Source: an uncultured Cohaesibacter sp.
GTDB lineage: Bacteria > Pseudomonadota > Alphaproteobacteria > Rhizobiales > Cohaesibacteraceae
DNA length: 64,000 bases
NCBI RefSeq assembly: GCF_963662805.1
Contig: NZ_OY759869.1
Location: 1 to 64,000 of the forward strand
Direction of reading: 5' to 3'
Shown here: positions 35,770 through 45,354 of the stretch, in pieces
How positions within the stretch are numbered: position 1 is the first letter of the stretch
Layout of the letters: each line of letters starts with the position of its first letter
Program-made: the position numbers and the translations under genes
The notes under the pieces: generated by a model
The model's database searches: none
What the model saw: only the letters and a program-made list of their open reading frames with translations
Told to the model about the DNA's origin: nothing

Positions 35770-36345
35770 TCAGCGACAGGCTGACAGAGGAGCGGGGTCG
35801 AGGCGGAAAAGCTTGTCATCGCTTTTGGTGGTGTCAAACCAACTTGTCTCTTCCTCGACATCCATCTCGCCGCAGGAGGATCCGATCCGAATGCCGCCGG
35901 TCTTTCTGAAATCGATCAGGATGGATCCATCAGCTCTTGTCGTGTGGTAGAAGCCACCGCCATCGCATTCCACGCCACACCATTGGCCGTTCGGGCTTTT
36001 AAAGCAAAAGACATCACTGAAGAAGTTGCCGGATCGGTCGCGAAAGGTGAGCTGGAGTTTGGCCCGGAAGTTGGGATTGTCCTGCCGTGTCGCGATTTCG
36101 CGCTCGTCCCTATTGTATTGCGAAGGGGTATGGGAGAAGCGGATCGAGTTCACCCGCTGCTCTGGGTGGCTTGAAAGATGCGCCGCAGAATAGGTGCGGC
36201 TGTAGCAGACATCATCTTGCACGTTCAGAGGCGCGGCCATGGCATTGGAGCCAAGGCAATGGATGGCGAGCATGGCAAGCGCCAATTGTTGCATGGTTGG
36301 CCGCCGGGAGGAGGGGAGGCGGGTGACGGTCTTGCGCGTGATCAT
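35770..36345 (-). CDS. Secreted hypothetical protein
   Basis: I chose ATG 36345 (191 aa): AAGGAGA lies 9 bases upstream. A signal peptide follows (LALAMLAIHCLGSNAMA-A). I do not recognise the family. The mature part has a VCYSRTYSAA start, a repeat of beta-type segments, and Cys residues in VFCFKSPNGQWCGVECDGGGFY and GSSCGEMD that could form disulfides. It is small, basic at the N-terminus and acidic in the middle, and stands alone, convergent with the PfkB gene. A longer upstream frame exists to 36477 but has no signal. Confidence 0.6.
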   Translation of the reverse strand: MITRKTVTRLPSSRRPTMQQLALAMLAIHCLGSNAMAAPLNVQDDVCYSRTYSAAHLSSHPEQRVNSIRFSHTPSQYNRDEREIATRQDNPNFRAKLQLTFRDRSGNFFSDVFCFKSPNGQWCGVECDGGGFYHTTRADGSILIDFRKTGGIRIGSSCGEMDVEEETSWFDTTKSDDKLFRLDPAPLSACR

Positions 36346-36739
36346 CTTCGGTCTCTCCTTGTTGTCACTGAGGTGATGTCCGTCGGACATCGAGCGGGGG
36401 ATGAGGGATGCAATGGACATCTTAGCGCAGTTCCTGCGATTTTTCTCTTCTACTGCCAGCAGTCTGTTTCTGGTCAAATGAAGGCTTTATGCGTTCACGG
36501 TTTAAGGCGGGACCCCTTCAGAAAAAGCCCTGCAACTGGTGGTGCGATATTGACAAGTTGTCCCGGCTGGCGCACACAAACTGCGGCCGACTTTCGTATG
36601 GGTCAGTGGAGGGTGCCAAGCGATGTCATGACAGGGCTTGGGCTTTGTCCGGTGCGTCAGGTCGGTGTCGATGCAGGCTCAACTTCAATGCGCTCCCGCC
36701 GGATTGCCTCGCGTCATCACATTCTGAAGGTACTGAGAA
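36346..36739. other. Spacer between the secreted protein and the YhcH-type gene
   Basis: About 390 bases without a supportable gene; overlapping short frames on the plus strand lack ribosome sites. It must contain the promoters of both flanking genes; I could not assign boxes with confidence. Confidence 0.4.
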
Positions 36740-37213
36740 ATGCTATCTGCCAATCTGAAAAATCTGTCCACCGTTCCCTATCTGCAGCCTGAGCTTGCTG
36801 ATATCATCAGCAAGGTCAAGGCGCTGATCGAGAGCAAACCAGCTCTTGGACGTCACGAGCTGGATGGTGACAAGCTGTTTGTCAATTATGTGGAGGATCA
36901 CACCGAACCCTTCGAGGATCGCCGTATCGAGTTTCACAAGGATCATATCGATATCCAGATTCTGGACGAGGGCTCCGAAGCCATTGGCTGGAGCACGATG
37001 CCAGCTGCCAAGGTCAGTGAAGATCTGCTCAAAGAGAAGGATGTCGCCTTCACCAAGGCCGCCGAGAATGAAAAGCTTGTCACGCTGACCCCGATGGATT
37101 TCGTGATTTTTTATCCTGGCGAACTGCATCGCCCGTTGGTTGCCACGGACAAGGGCGTGATGACGGTGCGCAAATATATCGTCAAGATCCATCGCAGCCT
37201 GCTGGAAGCCTGA
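36740..37213 (+). CDS. YhcH/YjgK/YiaL-family cupin protein
   Basis: 157 aa, DUF386/YhcH-YiaL family. Conserved: ELDGDKLFVNYVEDHTE, EFHKDHIDIQIL, and the metal-site region FVIFYPGELHRPLVA. Members lie in operons for sialic acid, uronate and pentose-acid use and probably act as sugar anomerases or isomer-handling enzymes; the exact role is often unclear. The next gene on the strand is a fructuronate-reductase-like dehydrogenase, 491 bases downstream, so a role in hexuronate handling is plausible. Confidence 0.8.
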   Translation: MLSANLKNLSTVPYLQPELADIISKVKALIESKPALGRHELDGDKLFVNYVEDHTEPFEDRRIEFHKDHIDIQILDEGSEAIGWSTMPAAKVSEDLLKEKDVAFTKAAENEKLVTLTPMDFVIFYPGELHRPLVATDKGVMTVRKYIVKIHRSLLEA

Positions 37214-37704
37214 GGTCGGCGGAGGGTATCTCCGTTCGACAGGCCGCCGTGTCAGACATGTTGGGCCGGGCCCCGGAGGCGAATGCTTGATGTCTTTGCC
37301 TCTGATGATTGGTCCGGCCAATCATGTCATATAACGGAATACGCCGCTTATCTGCGAGACTTTGACCGATTTTTCTTACGGGCATCGTTGGAATCTTTGT
37401 AAATGGCGTTGAAAAATGCGCATAATTGGTCGACATAAATATAAATTGGTTGACCAAATTTCGTGACGGACTATGCTTTCCGCGACGAGAGCTTCCAGTC
37501 CCTCGACTTTTGCCACTCCCGACATGCGGCGGATCGATCAACTTTGATGTGGCATGCTGGGTCTGTCGGGCAATTGCTTTGCAGGCCAAAGGTGCTGATG
37601 AAGCCAACAAGGGCAAATCTGCCTCTCATCTTAGTGACGGATATCCAAGGGTCATGTGCACCACGTTGATGTCCGATCTGTTATAAAAGACTGGATTAGC
37701 GACT
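37214..37704. other. Spacer holding a UxuR-type operator
   Basis: No gene supported in these 491 bases. 37320-37470 is AT-rich and contains the palindrome listed at 37426-37457. Plus-strand short frames here end in or overlap the next gene leader and have no ribosome site. Confidence 0.5.
37426..37457 (+). promoter_or_regulatory. Tandem GntR (UxuR/ExuR-type) operator before uxuB
   Basis: TTGGT-TG-ACCAA (37446-37457) is a perfect 5-bp-arm palindrome of the type bound by UxuR/ExuR-like GntR regulators. An imperfect copy TTGGT-CG-AC begins at 37426, exactly 20 bases earlier, so two dimers could sit on one helix face. No GntR gene is adjacent; the one at 5826-6758 is distant. Confidence 0.55.
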
Positions 37705-39180
37705 ATGACTGACTTTGTGACGCTCAACCTCGATGCCCTGCCAGAGGCTGTGGAACTGCCCTCGTTTGATCGTTCTGCCCTGAAGCCTCGCATTGCCCAC
37801 ATCGGCTTTGGTGCCTTTGCGCGTGCCCACATCGCCATGCATCTGCATGAAACCCTTGCGGCCAACGGCAGTGACTGGGGCATGCGCGCCATCGAACTGT
37901 TCGGCAGCCCGGAACGGTTTGACATGCTCGATGCCAATGATCGTCTCTATACGTTGGTCGAGACCAGTGACGATGGCAAGTCGACCCGCCTGCTCGGCGC
38001 GCTTTGCGACACCCAGCATGTGGCGCGCGAAGGCATTGCGGCGATCATCGAAGGGCTTGGAGAAGAGGATCTGAAGATCATCTCCATGACCATCACCGAG
38101 AAGGGCTATTGCGTCAAGAATGAGCATCTGGATACGGACAACGAGCTGATCCAGCACGATTTGGCCAATCCGTCTTCACCGAAATCGGCCATCGGCCTCA
38201 TTGTTGCTGGTCTTGCCAAGCGTCGTGAGCTCGATCGTGGTCCCTTCACGGTCATGTCCTGCGATAACCTGCCACACAATGGCAAGCTCACGCGCATTTC
38301 CGTTCTGGAATTCGCCCAGCATCTGGATGCTGATCTGGCCGCGTGGGTTGAAGCCAACGTCTCCTTCCCCTCGACCATGGTCGACCGCATTGTTCCGGCG
38401 CTGACCGATGAGTCCATTGCGCTCGTCAGCGAAGAGCTTGGTGGTCAAACGGATCCCAACTGCATCGTCTGCGAACCCTTCCGTCAGTGGGTCATTGAAG
38501 ACAATTTCAAGGCCGGTCGTCCCGAGTGGGAACTGGCAGGAGCCCAACTGGTCGCCGACGTCGAGCCGTTCGAGGAAATGAAACTGAGGACCCTCAACGG
38601 ATCCCACTCCTTCCTCGCCTATCTCGGCTTTCTGGCTGGCAAGGAAACCATTTCCGACTGCATGGCCGATCCGGTGTTCAAGTCCGAAGCCCGCAAGCTG
38701 ATGGTTGACGAACAGTGCCCGACGCTCGATGTGCCCGGGGATGTGGACCTTCTGGCCTATGTCGACATGCTTCTGAAACGCTATGGCAACTCCCAGCTCA
38801 AGCATCGCACCTGGCAGATCGCCTCGGACGGCACCCAGAAGATGCCGCAGCGCTGGCTCAACTCCGTGCGCTGGCACATCGAGCATGGTTCCAGCTATCG
38901 CCATCTGGTGCTCGGCATTGGCGGCTGGATGAATTACATCAAGGGGCGCCGCAATGGTGAGACCTATGAGATCATGGATCCGATGGCAGGCAGGCTTGCC
39001 GATATCGTCTCCCGCTTCAGCGATGATGCCACCCATTATGTCGAGGCTCTGCTGGCGCTCGATGAGGTCTTCCCGAAAGATCTGGTCGCCAATGATGATT
39101 TCCGCACGGCGGTACATCTGGCCTATGCCAAGGTTGCCGCAGAGGGCGCGCAACGGGCGGTGGAATCGCTGGCTGACTGA
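37705..39180 (+). CDS. uxuB: Fructuronate reductase / mannitol dehydrogenase family
   Basis: 491 aa (E. coli UxuB is about 486). Polyol-specific long-chain dehydrogenase: IAHIGFGAFARAHIAMHLHE for NAD, SCDNLPHNG, FPSTMVDRIVP, and the catalytic Lys region MKLRTLNGSHSFLAYLG. IVCEPFRQWVIEDNF is typical of the mannitol/fructuronate group. UxuB reduces D-fructuronate to D-mannonate. The UxuR-type palindrome upstream supports uronate use; mannitol or arabinitol 2-dehydrogenase remains possible. Confidence 0.72.
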   Translation: MTDFVTLNLDALPEAVELPSFDRSALKPRIAHIGFGAFARAHIAMHLHETLAANGSDWGMRAIELFGSPERFDMLDANDRLYTLVETSDDGKSTRLLGALCDTQHVAREGIAAIIEGLGEEDLKIISMTITEKGYCVKNEHLDTDNELIQHDLANPSSPKSAIGLIVAGLAKRRELDRGPFTVMSCDNLPHNGKLTRISVLEFAQHLDADLAAWVEANVSFPSTMVDRIVPALTDESIALVSEELGGQTDPNCIVCEPFRQWVIEDNFKAGRPEWELAGAQLVADVEPFEEMKLRTLNGSHSFLAYLGFLAGKETISDCMADPVFKSEARKLMVDEQCPTLDVPGDVDLLAYVDMLLKRYGNSQLKHRTWQIASDGTQKMPQRWLNSVRWHIEHGSSYRHLVLGIGGWMNYIKGRRNGETYEIMDPMAGRLADIVSRFSDDATHYVEALLALDEVFPKDLVANDDFRTAVHLAYAKVAAEGAQRAVESLAD

Positions 39181-39209
39181 TCCCGACCACAGGATCATCG
39201 TTTGACGGA

Positions 39210-39235
39210 GGGGCGCTTGAAGCGCCCCTTTTTTG
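39210..39235 (+). terminator. Terminator of the uxuB-like gene
   Basis: GGGGCGCT (39210-39217) pairs with AGCGCCCC (39221-39228), 3-base loop, followed by a T run. Confidence 0.92.
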
Positions 39236-39331
39236 TGACGCGGGTTTTTGTCAGTCTGGCTTTGACCGGTTTCGGCGGCGCTGCTATGAAGGAACTCAGT
39301 CCAATTGCCCAGCCATAAGTGAGTCTCCGAC

Positions 39332-40273
39332 ATGAGCGACATTCTGCAGATGATCACCTACGATCCCGCTGTCATCAACGAACAACTTCGTGCGGTGGCA
39401 CCGACGCATCAACTCTCCGATTACGGCTCGATTGATGCCATTCCTGCCGACATTCGCGAGCGGATCACGGCTGCTGCGTCATCGGCAACCCTTCCGTTTG
39501 ATGCAGCCATGATGGAGGCCCTGCCCAATCTCAAGCTGATTTCCGTCTATGGTGTCGGCTATGACAAGATCGATCTTGCGGCAGCGCGTGCGAGAGATGT
39601 GGCGATTGCCACGACGTCGACCAGCCTCACCGAGACGGTCGCCGAACTGACAATCGGGCTTGTGCTCGCCGGGAGCCGTCAACTGATCGCGGCCGATCAA
39701 TTTATTCGCAGTGGCGACTGGCTCAAAGGGCCTATGCCGCTGGGCTTTGACATTCGCGGCAAGACAATCGGGATTTTCGGGTTCGGCCGCATTGGTCAGA
39801 AAATTGCCGAACTGCTCGAAGTGTTCGGAGCCAGAGTGATCTATTGTGCACGCAGCGAAAAGCCGGGCGTGCCCTATGGCTATCGTCCGACCATCGAGGC
39901 ACTGGCAGAAGACAGCCGGATCCTGATCATCATCGCGCCCGGCACGCCTGACACCTTCGATATCGTCAATCGGGATGTCCTCAAGCGTCTGGGGTCGGAC
40001 GGCCTGTTGGTCAATGTGGCGCGAGGCAGCCTCGTGAAGGAAGACGATCTCATTGCGGCCCTTGAGGCTGGCGAGATCGCCGGGGCCTGCCTTGATGTCT
40101 TTGCTCAGGAACCTAAGGTGCCGCAGGGGCTGATCGACAGCCCGAAAACCGTTCTTGCGCCCCATATCGGCAGTGCTACCTATGAGACACGCCTTCATAT
40201 GGGCATGACGGTGATCGAGAATATTGCAGCCATGATAGCAGATAAACCCTTGCTGACGCCGCTGACGTTCTGA
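39332..40273 (+). CDS. D-2-hydroxyacid dehydrogenase, glyoxylate/hydroxypyruvate reductase type
   Basis: 313 aa. Rossmann motif GKTIGIFGFGRIGQKIAELLEVFGA; catalytic Arg in LVNVARGSLVKEDD, Glu in LDVFAQEPKV, His in LAPHIGSATYET. The sequence is closest in feel to GhrB-like enzymes that reduce glyoxylate and hydroxypyruvate. It is clearly different from the other family member at 4837-5823 (no common insertions). Its own unit, 151 bases after uxuB and its terminator. Confidence 0.85.
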   Translation: MSDILQMITYDPAVINEQLRAVAPTHQLSDYGSIDAIPADIRERITAAASSATLPFDAAMMEALPNLKLISVYGVGYDKIDLAAARARDVAIATTSTSLTETVAELTIGLVLAGSRQLIAADQFIRSGDWLKGPMPLGFDIRGKTIGIFGFGRIGQKIAELLEVFGARVIYCARSEKPGVPYGYRPTIEALAEDSRILIIIAPGTPDTFDIVNRDVLKRLGSDGLLVNVARGSLVKEDDLIAALEAGEIAGACLDVFAQEPKVPQGLIDSPKTVLAPHIGSATYETRLHMGMTVIENIAAMIADKPLLTPLTF

Positions 40274-40467
40274 TCTGAGAGGATCTGGGGCGCGTGTTTG
40301 GAGGCTTGTGGCGCACTGCAATTTCGCCACTTTTCCAGTCTGTATTCACGCGCCTGTCGTGCTTCGCCTTGACAAATGGATGGTCAGACGAAACAACCCT
40401 TGCAATCGGACTTGTGGATCGTGCCGCGCTCCAGAGATCCTTTCGCAGGACTTTCAAGGAATCTTTC

Positions 40468-41589
40468 ATGACAAAGACAGCCCTCATCACCGGGATTACG
40501 GGTCAGGATGGCTCCTATCTGGCGGAGTTTTTGCTGGAGAAGGGCTATGAGGTGCATGGCATCAAGCGGCGTGCGTCGAACTTCAACACCCAGCGCATCG
40601 ACCACATCTATCAGGATCCGCACCTGAAGGATCCGAAGTTGAAGCTGCATTACGGGGATTTGAGCGATACCTCGAACCTGACGCGCCTGATCAGCGAGAT
40701 CGAGCCGGACGAGATCTATAACCTCGGGGCCCAGTCCCATGTGGCGGTGAGCTTCGAAGCACCGGAATATACGGCCGACGTGGATGCTCTCGGTACGTTG
40801 AGGTTGCTGGAAGCCGTGCGGTTCCTCGGGCTCGAGAAGAAGACACGCTTCTATCAGGCCTCGACGTCCGAGCTTTATGGGCTGGTGCAGGAAGTGCCGC
40901 AGCGGGAGACGACGCCGTTTCATCCGCGCTCTCCTTACGCGGTCGCCAAGCTCTATTCCTACTGGATCACCGTGAACTATCGCGAAGCTTACGGCATGTA
41001 TGCCTGCAACGGCATTCTCTTCAACCATGAGAGCCCGCGTCGGGGCGAGACCTTCGTGACGCGCAAGATCACGCGCGGCATGGCCAATATCGCGCAAGGG
41101 CTCGAATCCTGCCTCTTCATGGGCAATATCGATGCCTTGCGCGACTGGGGCCACGCCAAGGATTATGTCCGCATGCAGTGGATGATGTTGCAGCAAGATG
41201 CGCCCGAGGATTTCGTCATCGCGACCGGCAAGCAATATTCCGTGAGGGAGTTCATCACTTGGACGGGCAAGGAGCTTGGCGTCACCCTGCGCTTTGAAGG
41301 CGAGGGGCTCGATGAGGTTGGTATTGTCGAGGCGGTCGAAGGCAATATGGCCCCGGCCCTGAAGGCAGGCGATGTGATCCTGAAGATCGATCCGCGCTAT
41401 TTCCGCCCGGCTGAGGTGGAAACGCTTCTTGGTGATCCGTCCAAGGCGAAGGACAAGCTTGGTTGGGTGCCGCAGATCACGGCTGAGGAAATGTGCGCCG
41501 AGATGGTGGCTGAGGACTTCAAGGCGGCCCAGCGTGTCGCCCTGCTTAAGGAACATGGGCTCGACCTGCCGGTCAGCCTCGAGAACTGA
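40468..41589 (+). CDS. gmd: GDP-mannose 4,6-dehydratase
   Basis: I chose ATG 40468 (373 aa; E. coli Gmd is 373) with AAGGA upstream; the frame is open from 40294 but the start MTKTALITGITGQDGSYLAEFL is typical. NAD motif GITGQDGSYLAE, substrate motifs TSTSELYG-like (QASTSELYG), catalytic YAVAKLYSYW, and NHESPRRGETFVTRKIT. Makes GDP-4-keto-6-deoxymannose, which Fcl (15 bases downstream) turns into GDP-L-fucose. First gene of a sugar-nucleotide operon gmd-fcl-manC. Confidence 0.95.
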   Translation: MTKTALITGITGQDGSYLAEFLLEKGYEVHGIKRRASNFNTQRIDHIYQDPHLKDPKLKLHYGDLSDTSNLTRLISEIEPDEIYNLGAQSHVAVSFEAPEYTADVDALGTLRLLEAVRFLGLEKKTRFYQASTSELYGLVQEVPQRETTPFHPRSPYAVAKLYSYWITVNYREAYGMYACNGILFNHESPRRGETFVTRKITRGMANIAQGLESCLFMGNIDALRDWGHAKDYVRMQWMMLQQDAPEDFVIATGKQYSVREFITWTGKELGVTLRFEGEGLDEVGIVEAVEGNMAPALKAGDVILKIDPRYFRPAEVETLLGDPSKAKDKLGWVPQITAEEMCAEMVAEDFKAAQRVALLKEHGLDLPVSLEN

Positions 41590-41604
41590 TTTTAGGGAGG
41601 CGTC

Positions 41605-42561
41605 ATGCGATATTATGTGGCCGGACACCGGGGCATGGTTGGCGGTGCCATTCTGCGTCAGCTTGAGGCGCGCGGCGTGGATGTCATCGCCCGCACCCAT
41701 GCCGAGCTTGATCTCAGCGATCAGCTTGCGGTGAAGCAGTTCTTTGCCGACGAGAAGCCTGACGCGGTCATTCTGGCGGCGGCCAAGGTCGGCGGGATCC
41801 TCGCCAACAACAGCTATCCGGCGGATTTCATCTATCAGAACCTGATGATCGAGGGGAATGTCATCCATCAGGCCTATGAGGCAGGGGTGCAGTCGCTGCT
41901 GTTCCTTGGCTCTTCCTGCATCTATCCACGTGCGGTTGCCCAGCCGATGCGCGAAGACGCGCTGCTGACCGGCATTCTCGAGCCGACCAACGAGCCTTAT
42001 GCCATCGCCAAGATCGCGGGCATCAAACTGTGCGAGAGCTACAATCGGCAATATGGCACCGACTATCGCTCGGTGATGCCGACCAACCTTTATGGTCCCG
42101 GCGACAATTTCCACCCTCAGAACAGCCATGTGCTGCCTGCTCTGTTGAGGCGCTTTCATGAAGCGGCGCGCGACGGGCTGGACGAAGTCGTCATCTGGGG
42201 GACGGGGACACCACGTCGGGAGTTCCTGCATGTTGACGATATGGCGGCAGCCTCACTGTTCGTCATGGATCTCGACAAGGAAACCTATGAGGCAAACACC
42301 GAGCCGATGCTCAGCCATATCAATGTGGGCTCTGGAACGGATGTGTCCATCGGCGAATTGGCGGCGATGATCGCCGAGGTGACCGGGTTTGAGGGGAGCA
42401 TTGGCTTCGACACCTCCAAGCCGGACGGCACCGCTCGCAAGCTGATGGATGTGGCGCGCCTGAAGACCATGGGATGGCAGGCATCAATTGATTTGCAAGA
42501 TGGTGTTCGAACCACCTATGAATGGTTTTTGAACAACAATGACAGTTTGCGCGAGAAGTAG
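41605..42561 (+). CDS. fcl: GDP-L-fucose synthase
   Basis: 318 aa (E. coli Fcl/WcaG is 321). NADP motif VAGHRGMVGGAI, AAAKVGGILANNSYPADFI, FLGSSCIYPRAVAQPM and catalytic Tyr/Lys in NEPYAIAKIAGIKLCE. Does the epimerase-reductase step to GDP-L-fucose. GGGAGGCGTC is the ribosome site. With gmd and manC it supplies activated L-fucose and D-mannose for the capsule. Confidence 0.95.
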   Translation: MRYYVAGHRGMVGGAILRQLEARGVDVIARTHAELDLSDQLAVKQFFADEKPDAVILAAAKVGGILANNSYPADFIYQNLMIEGNVIHQAYEAGVQSLLFLGSSCIYPRAVAQPMREDALLTGILEPTNEPYAIAKIAGIKLCESYNRQYGTDYRSVMPTNLYGPGDNFHPQNSHVLPALLRRFHEAARDGLDEVVIWGTGTPRREFLHVDDMAAASLFVMDLDKETYEANTEPMLSHINVGSGTDVSIGELAAMIAEVTGFEGSIGFDTSKPDGTARKLMDVARLKTMGWQASIDLQDGVRTTYEWFLNNNDSLREK

Positions 42562-42605
42562 GGCACGGCCCGAACCGGATCCGGTATGATTGTGCAGGAG
42601 TGACC

Positions 42606-44039
42606 ATGACCGATATGCAAATTACACCCGTCCTTCTGTGTGGCGGTTCCGGCACGCGGCTCTGGCCCCTGTCGCGCAAGAGCTATCCCAAGCAGTTTGC
42701 GCCCCTGATCGGGGACAAGACCCTGTTTCAGGCATCGGCGCTACGTCTGAGCGGCGAACACTTCACCCAGCCGCTGATCCTGACCAATTCGGATTTCCGC
42801 TTCATTGTCACCGAGCAGCTGAGTGAGATCGGCGTCGACCCGTCGGCGATTCTGATCGAGCCGGAAGGGCGCAACACGGCCCCGGCCATTCTGGCCGCTG
42901 CCTTCTGGCTGCAACAGTCCGATCCCGATGCCCTGATGCTGGTGGCCCCGTCCGACCATGTCATCGCCGATGCGCCAGCTTTCCGTTCTGCGGTCTGCGC
43001 CGGTGTCGAGGCGGCAAGGGCAGGCAATCTTGTTACCTTCGGTATCAAGCCGACCTATCCCGAGACCGGTTACGGCTATCTGGAGGTCGAGGATCCATCC
43101 GCCTGTCAGGTGCAGAGCGTCACGCCGCTCAGTCGCTTTGTCGAGAAGCCGGATCTCGCCAATGCCGAAGCCATGCTGGCCTCTGGTAACTATCTCTGGA
43201 ACGCGGGGATTTTCCTTTTCTCGGTCCGCCATCTCATCGAGGCGTTCGAACGGACGGCGAGCCAGATGCTCGAACCGGTCAAACAGTCCGTTGTTGATGG
43301 CAAGCACGACCTTGGGTTTCTCAGGCTCGATCCCATCGCCTGGAGCCAAGCCGATGACATTTCCATCGACTATGCGGTGATGGAGAAGGCCGACAATCTC
43401 TCCGTTGTTCCCTTCCTTGCAGGCTGGTCCGATCTGGGTGGTTGGGATGCGGTCTGGCGCGAGAGTGAGCAGACCGAGGGGCGGGTTGCTCTGTCGGGGG
43501 ACGCCACGGCGATTGACTGCAACAACACGCTTTTGCGCTCCGAGGACAGTGGGCTGGCGCTGGTTGGCGTCGGGCTTGAGAATATCATGGCAATTGCCAT
43601 GCCGGACGCGGTGTTGGTGGCGGACATGTCGCGGGCTCAGGACGTGCGTAAGGCGGTGGATGCGCTCAAGGTCAAAAAGGTGCGTCAGGCCGAGACTTTC
43701 CCGGTCGACCACCGGCCATGGGGTTGGTTCGAGACGCTGATCCTTGCTGACCGGTTTCAGGTCAAGCGGATCGTGGTCAATCCGGGCGCTGCGCTCAGCC
43801 TTCAGAGCCATTTTCATCGCTCCGAGCACTGGATCGTGGTGCAGGGCACGGCCAAGGTCACGGTCGGGGATGAGATCAAGCTGCTGACCGAAAACCAGTC
43901 GGTCTATATCCCCCTCGGCTCCGTCCACCGGATGGAGAACCCGGGCAAGCTGCCCATGGTTCTCATCGAGATCCAGACCGGCGCCTATCTGGGCGAGGAC
44001 GACATCGTCAGGTATGAAGATGTCTATGCGCGCGGGTGA
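42606..44039 (+). CDS. manC: Mannose-1-phosphate guanylyltransferase / mannose-6-phosphate isomerase
   Basis: I chose ATG 42606 (477 aa), AGGAG 6 bases upstream; a GTG at 42600 is possible. N-terminal nucleotidyltransferase (LLCGGSGTRLWPLSRKSYPKQF at the start, VAPSDHVI, FVEKPD) and C-terminal cupin isomerase domain (LSLQSHFHRSEHWIVVQGTAKV). Bifunctional ManC/CpsB type: fructose-6-P to mannose-6-P and mannose-1-P to GDP-mannose, the substrate of Gmd. Confidence 0.93.
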   Translation: MTDMQITPVLLCGGSGTRLWPLSRKSYPKQFAPLIGDKTLFQASALRLSGEHFTQPLILTNSDFRFIVTEQLSEIGVDPSAILIEPEGRNTAPAILAAAFWLQQSDPDALMLVAPSDHVIADAPAFRSAVCAGVEAARAGNLVTFGIKPTYPETGYGYLEVEDPSACQVQSVTPLSRFVEKPDLANAEAMLASGNYLWNAGIFLFSVRHLIEAFERTASQMLEPVKQSVVDGKHDLGFLRLDPIAWSQADDISIDYAVMEKADNLSVVPFLAGWSDLGGWDAVWRESEQTEGRVALSGDATAIDCNNTLLRSEDSGLALVGVGLENIMAIAMPDAVLVADMSRAQDVRKAVDALKVKKVRQAETFPVDHRPWGWFETLILADRFQVKRIVVNPGAALSLQSHFHRSEHWIVVQGTAKVTVGDEIKLLTENQSVYIPLGSVHRMENPGKLPMVLIEIQTGAYLGEDDIVRYEDVYARG

Positions 44040-44122
44040 GGCGTCCGACATCTGCAACAAGTGCTTGGCAGGATCGCACGTCGGCATCCTGCCTGTCGAA
44101 CTGGACTTAGAAGCGAACAGGT

Positions 44123-45241
44123 ATGATTGAGAGAGTCAAAGACAGCATTCAGACAGGGTATGCCGCTCTGTCGAAGGAGCAATTGCTTATTCTGTCCATC
44201 ATCCTGCTACCAATCGTCATTCTGTGGCTATACACCTACCTGATTCTAACGGACCGGTATGAGAGCCATGCGTCGGTCTACATTACTGAAGAGCAGCAAA
44301 AATCCAGCTCGCTGGATCTGGAGATGTTCGGTGCGACGAGCTTGGGGTCGAGGGACATTCTTGTTCTGAAAACCTTCATCGACTCGCAAGTGATGATGAA
44401 GCAGCTCGACAAGGATCTCAATCTGCTCGATCACTTTGCCAGTGACCATGCGGACTTCTTCTCGCGGCTGCCGTCGGATGCGCCCATTGAAGTGGCCTAT
44501 GGTCATTATCTCTCCCGGATCATCACCACCTATAATGAAGAGGCCCAGTTGCTCGAAATTTCGGTGCAAACCTTTGACAAGGATTTTTCCAAGAAGGTTC
44601 TGGACCGGATCATGCTGCATTCGCAAACCTTCGTTGATGAGCTCAATGACAAGATCCAGACCTCGTCGCTGCTTTTCTATGAAAAGGCCGTGAAAGAGTC
44701 CGAGGCTGATATGATCAAGGTGCGCAAGAAACTGACGGACTTCCAGCGTGAAAACTCGATCTTCTCAACCGAGATCGCCTCCAAGACCATTGCCGGGACG
44801 ATTTCAGGTCTCGAAGCAAATCTGGCTAGAAAACAAGCCGAACTGCGCTCCCGCATCAGCGTGCTGAACGAGAATGCACCCACGGTTTTGCGGATCAAGG
44901 CCGAGATCGAGGCCTTGCGGGAGCAGATCGCCAAGGAGACTGCGCGTCTTGCCTCGGGCGATGAGGGCGCGCTGAGCCAGCTCGATTCCACTTTCAAGGA
45001 AATCGAGCTTGAGATTGAGTCCAAAGCTGCGCGTTATCAATCGAATTTACAGGCCTATGAAAAGGCAAGGCTGGACGCTGCACGGCAGTTCCGTTTCCTG
45101 ACTGTCGTTTCGGCTCCCACCATCGCCGAAAAGTCTCTGTTTCCGGACCGGCTGTATATCATGATTACCGGATCGATCATCGTGATTGCCTTGTATTTCA
45201 TGGTGTCGATATCCCTGTCGGTCGTTCGCGAACGCGCCTGA
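44123..45241 (+). CDS. Capsule export inner-membrane protein, KpsE/CtrB (PCP) type
   Basis: 372 aa. Membrane segments at about 21-43 and 345-367 enclose a periplasmic part that is strongly helical with a coiled coil (about 195-315: KAVKESEADMIKVRKKLTD, LEANLARKQAELRSR, LRIKAEIEALREQI). This is the layout of polysaccharide co-polymerases/export proteins KpsE, CtrB and BexC. It should work with an ABC transporter (KpsMT) and the outer-membrane Wza/KpsD-like protein at 58691-59815. No KpsM/KpsT genes are in the window. Confidence 0.85.
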   Translation: MIERVKDSIQTGYAALSKEQLLILSIILLPIVILWLYTYLILTDRYESHASVYITEEQQKSSSLDLEMFGATSLGSRDILVLKTFIDSQVMMKQLDKDLNLLDHFASDHADFFSRLPSDAPIEVAYGHYLSRIITTYNEEAQLLEISVQTFDKDFSKKVLDRIMLHSQTFVDELNDKIQTSSLLFYEKAVKESEADMIKVRKKLTDFQRENSIFSTEIASKTIAGTISGLEANLARKQAELRSRISVLNENAPTVLRIKAEIEALREQIAKETARLASGDEGALSQLDSTFKEIELEIESKAARYQSNLQAYEKARLDAARQFRFLTVVSAPTIAEKSLFPDRLYIMITGSIIVIALYFMVSISLSVVRERA

Positions 45242-45290
45242 TCTGCCAAACGTTTGTCATCCAAATGTCTGGCAACGCCGACGGACAAGA

Positions 45291-45324
45291 AAAAGCCCCG
45301 CTCTGATATCAGGCGGGGCTTTTG
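45291..45324. terminator. Bidirectional terminator between the KpsE-like gene and metK
   Basis: 11-bp stem (45291-45301 with 45313-45323) with A-rich left arm and T-rich right flank between convergent genes. Confidence 0.9.
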
Positions 45325-45354
45325 TGTTTTGAAAATTGCGGTTTTCAGATCGCT

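Noticed and set aside
40384..42231. 615-codon minus-strand open frame
   Set aside because: Antisense to gmd and fcl, whose motifs are complete on the plus strand.
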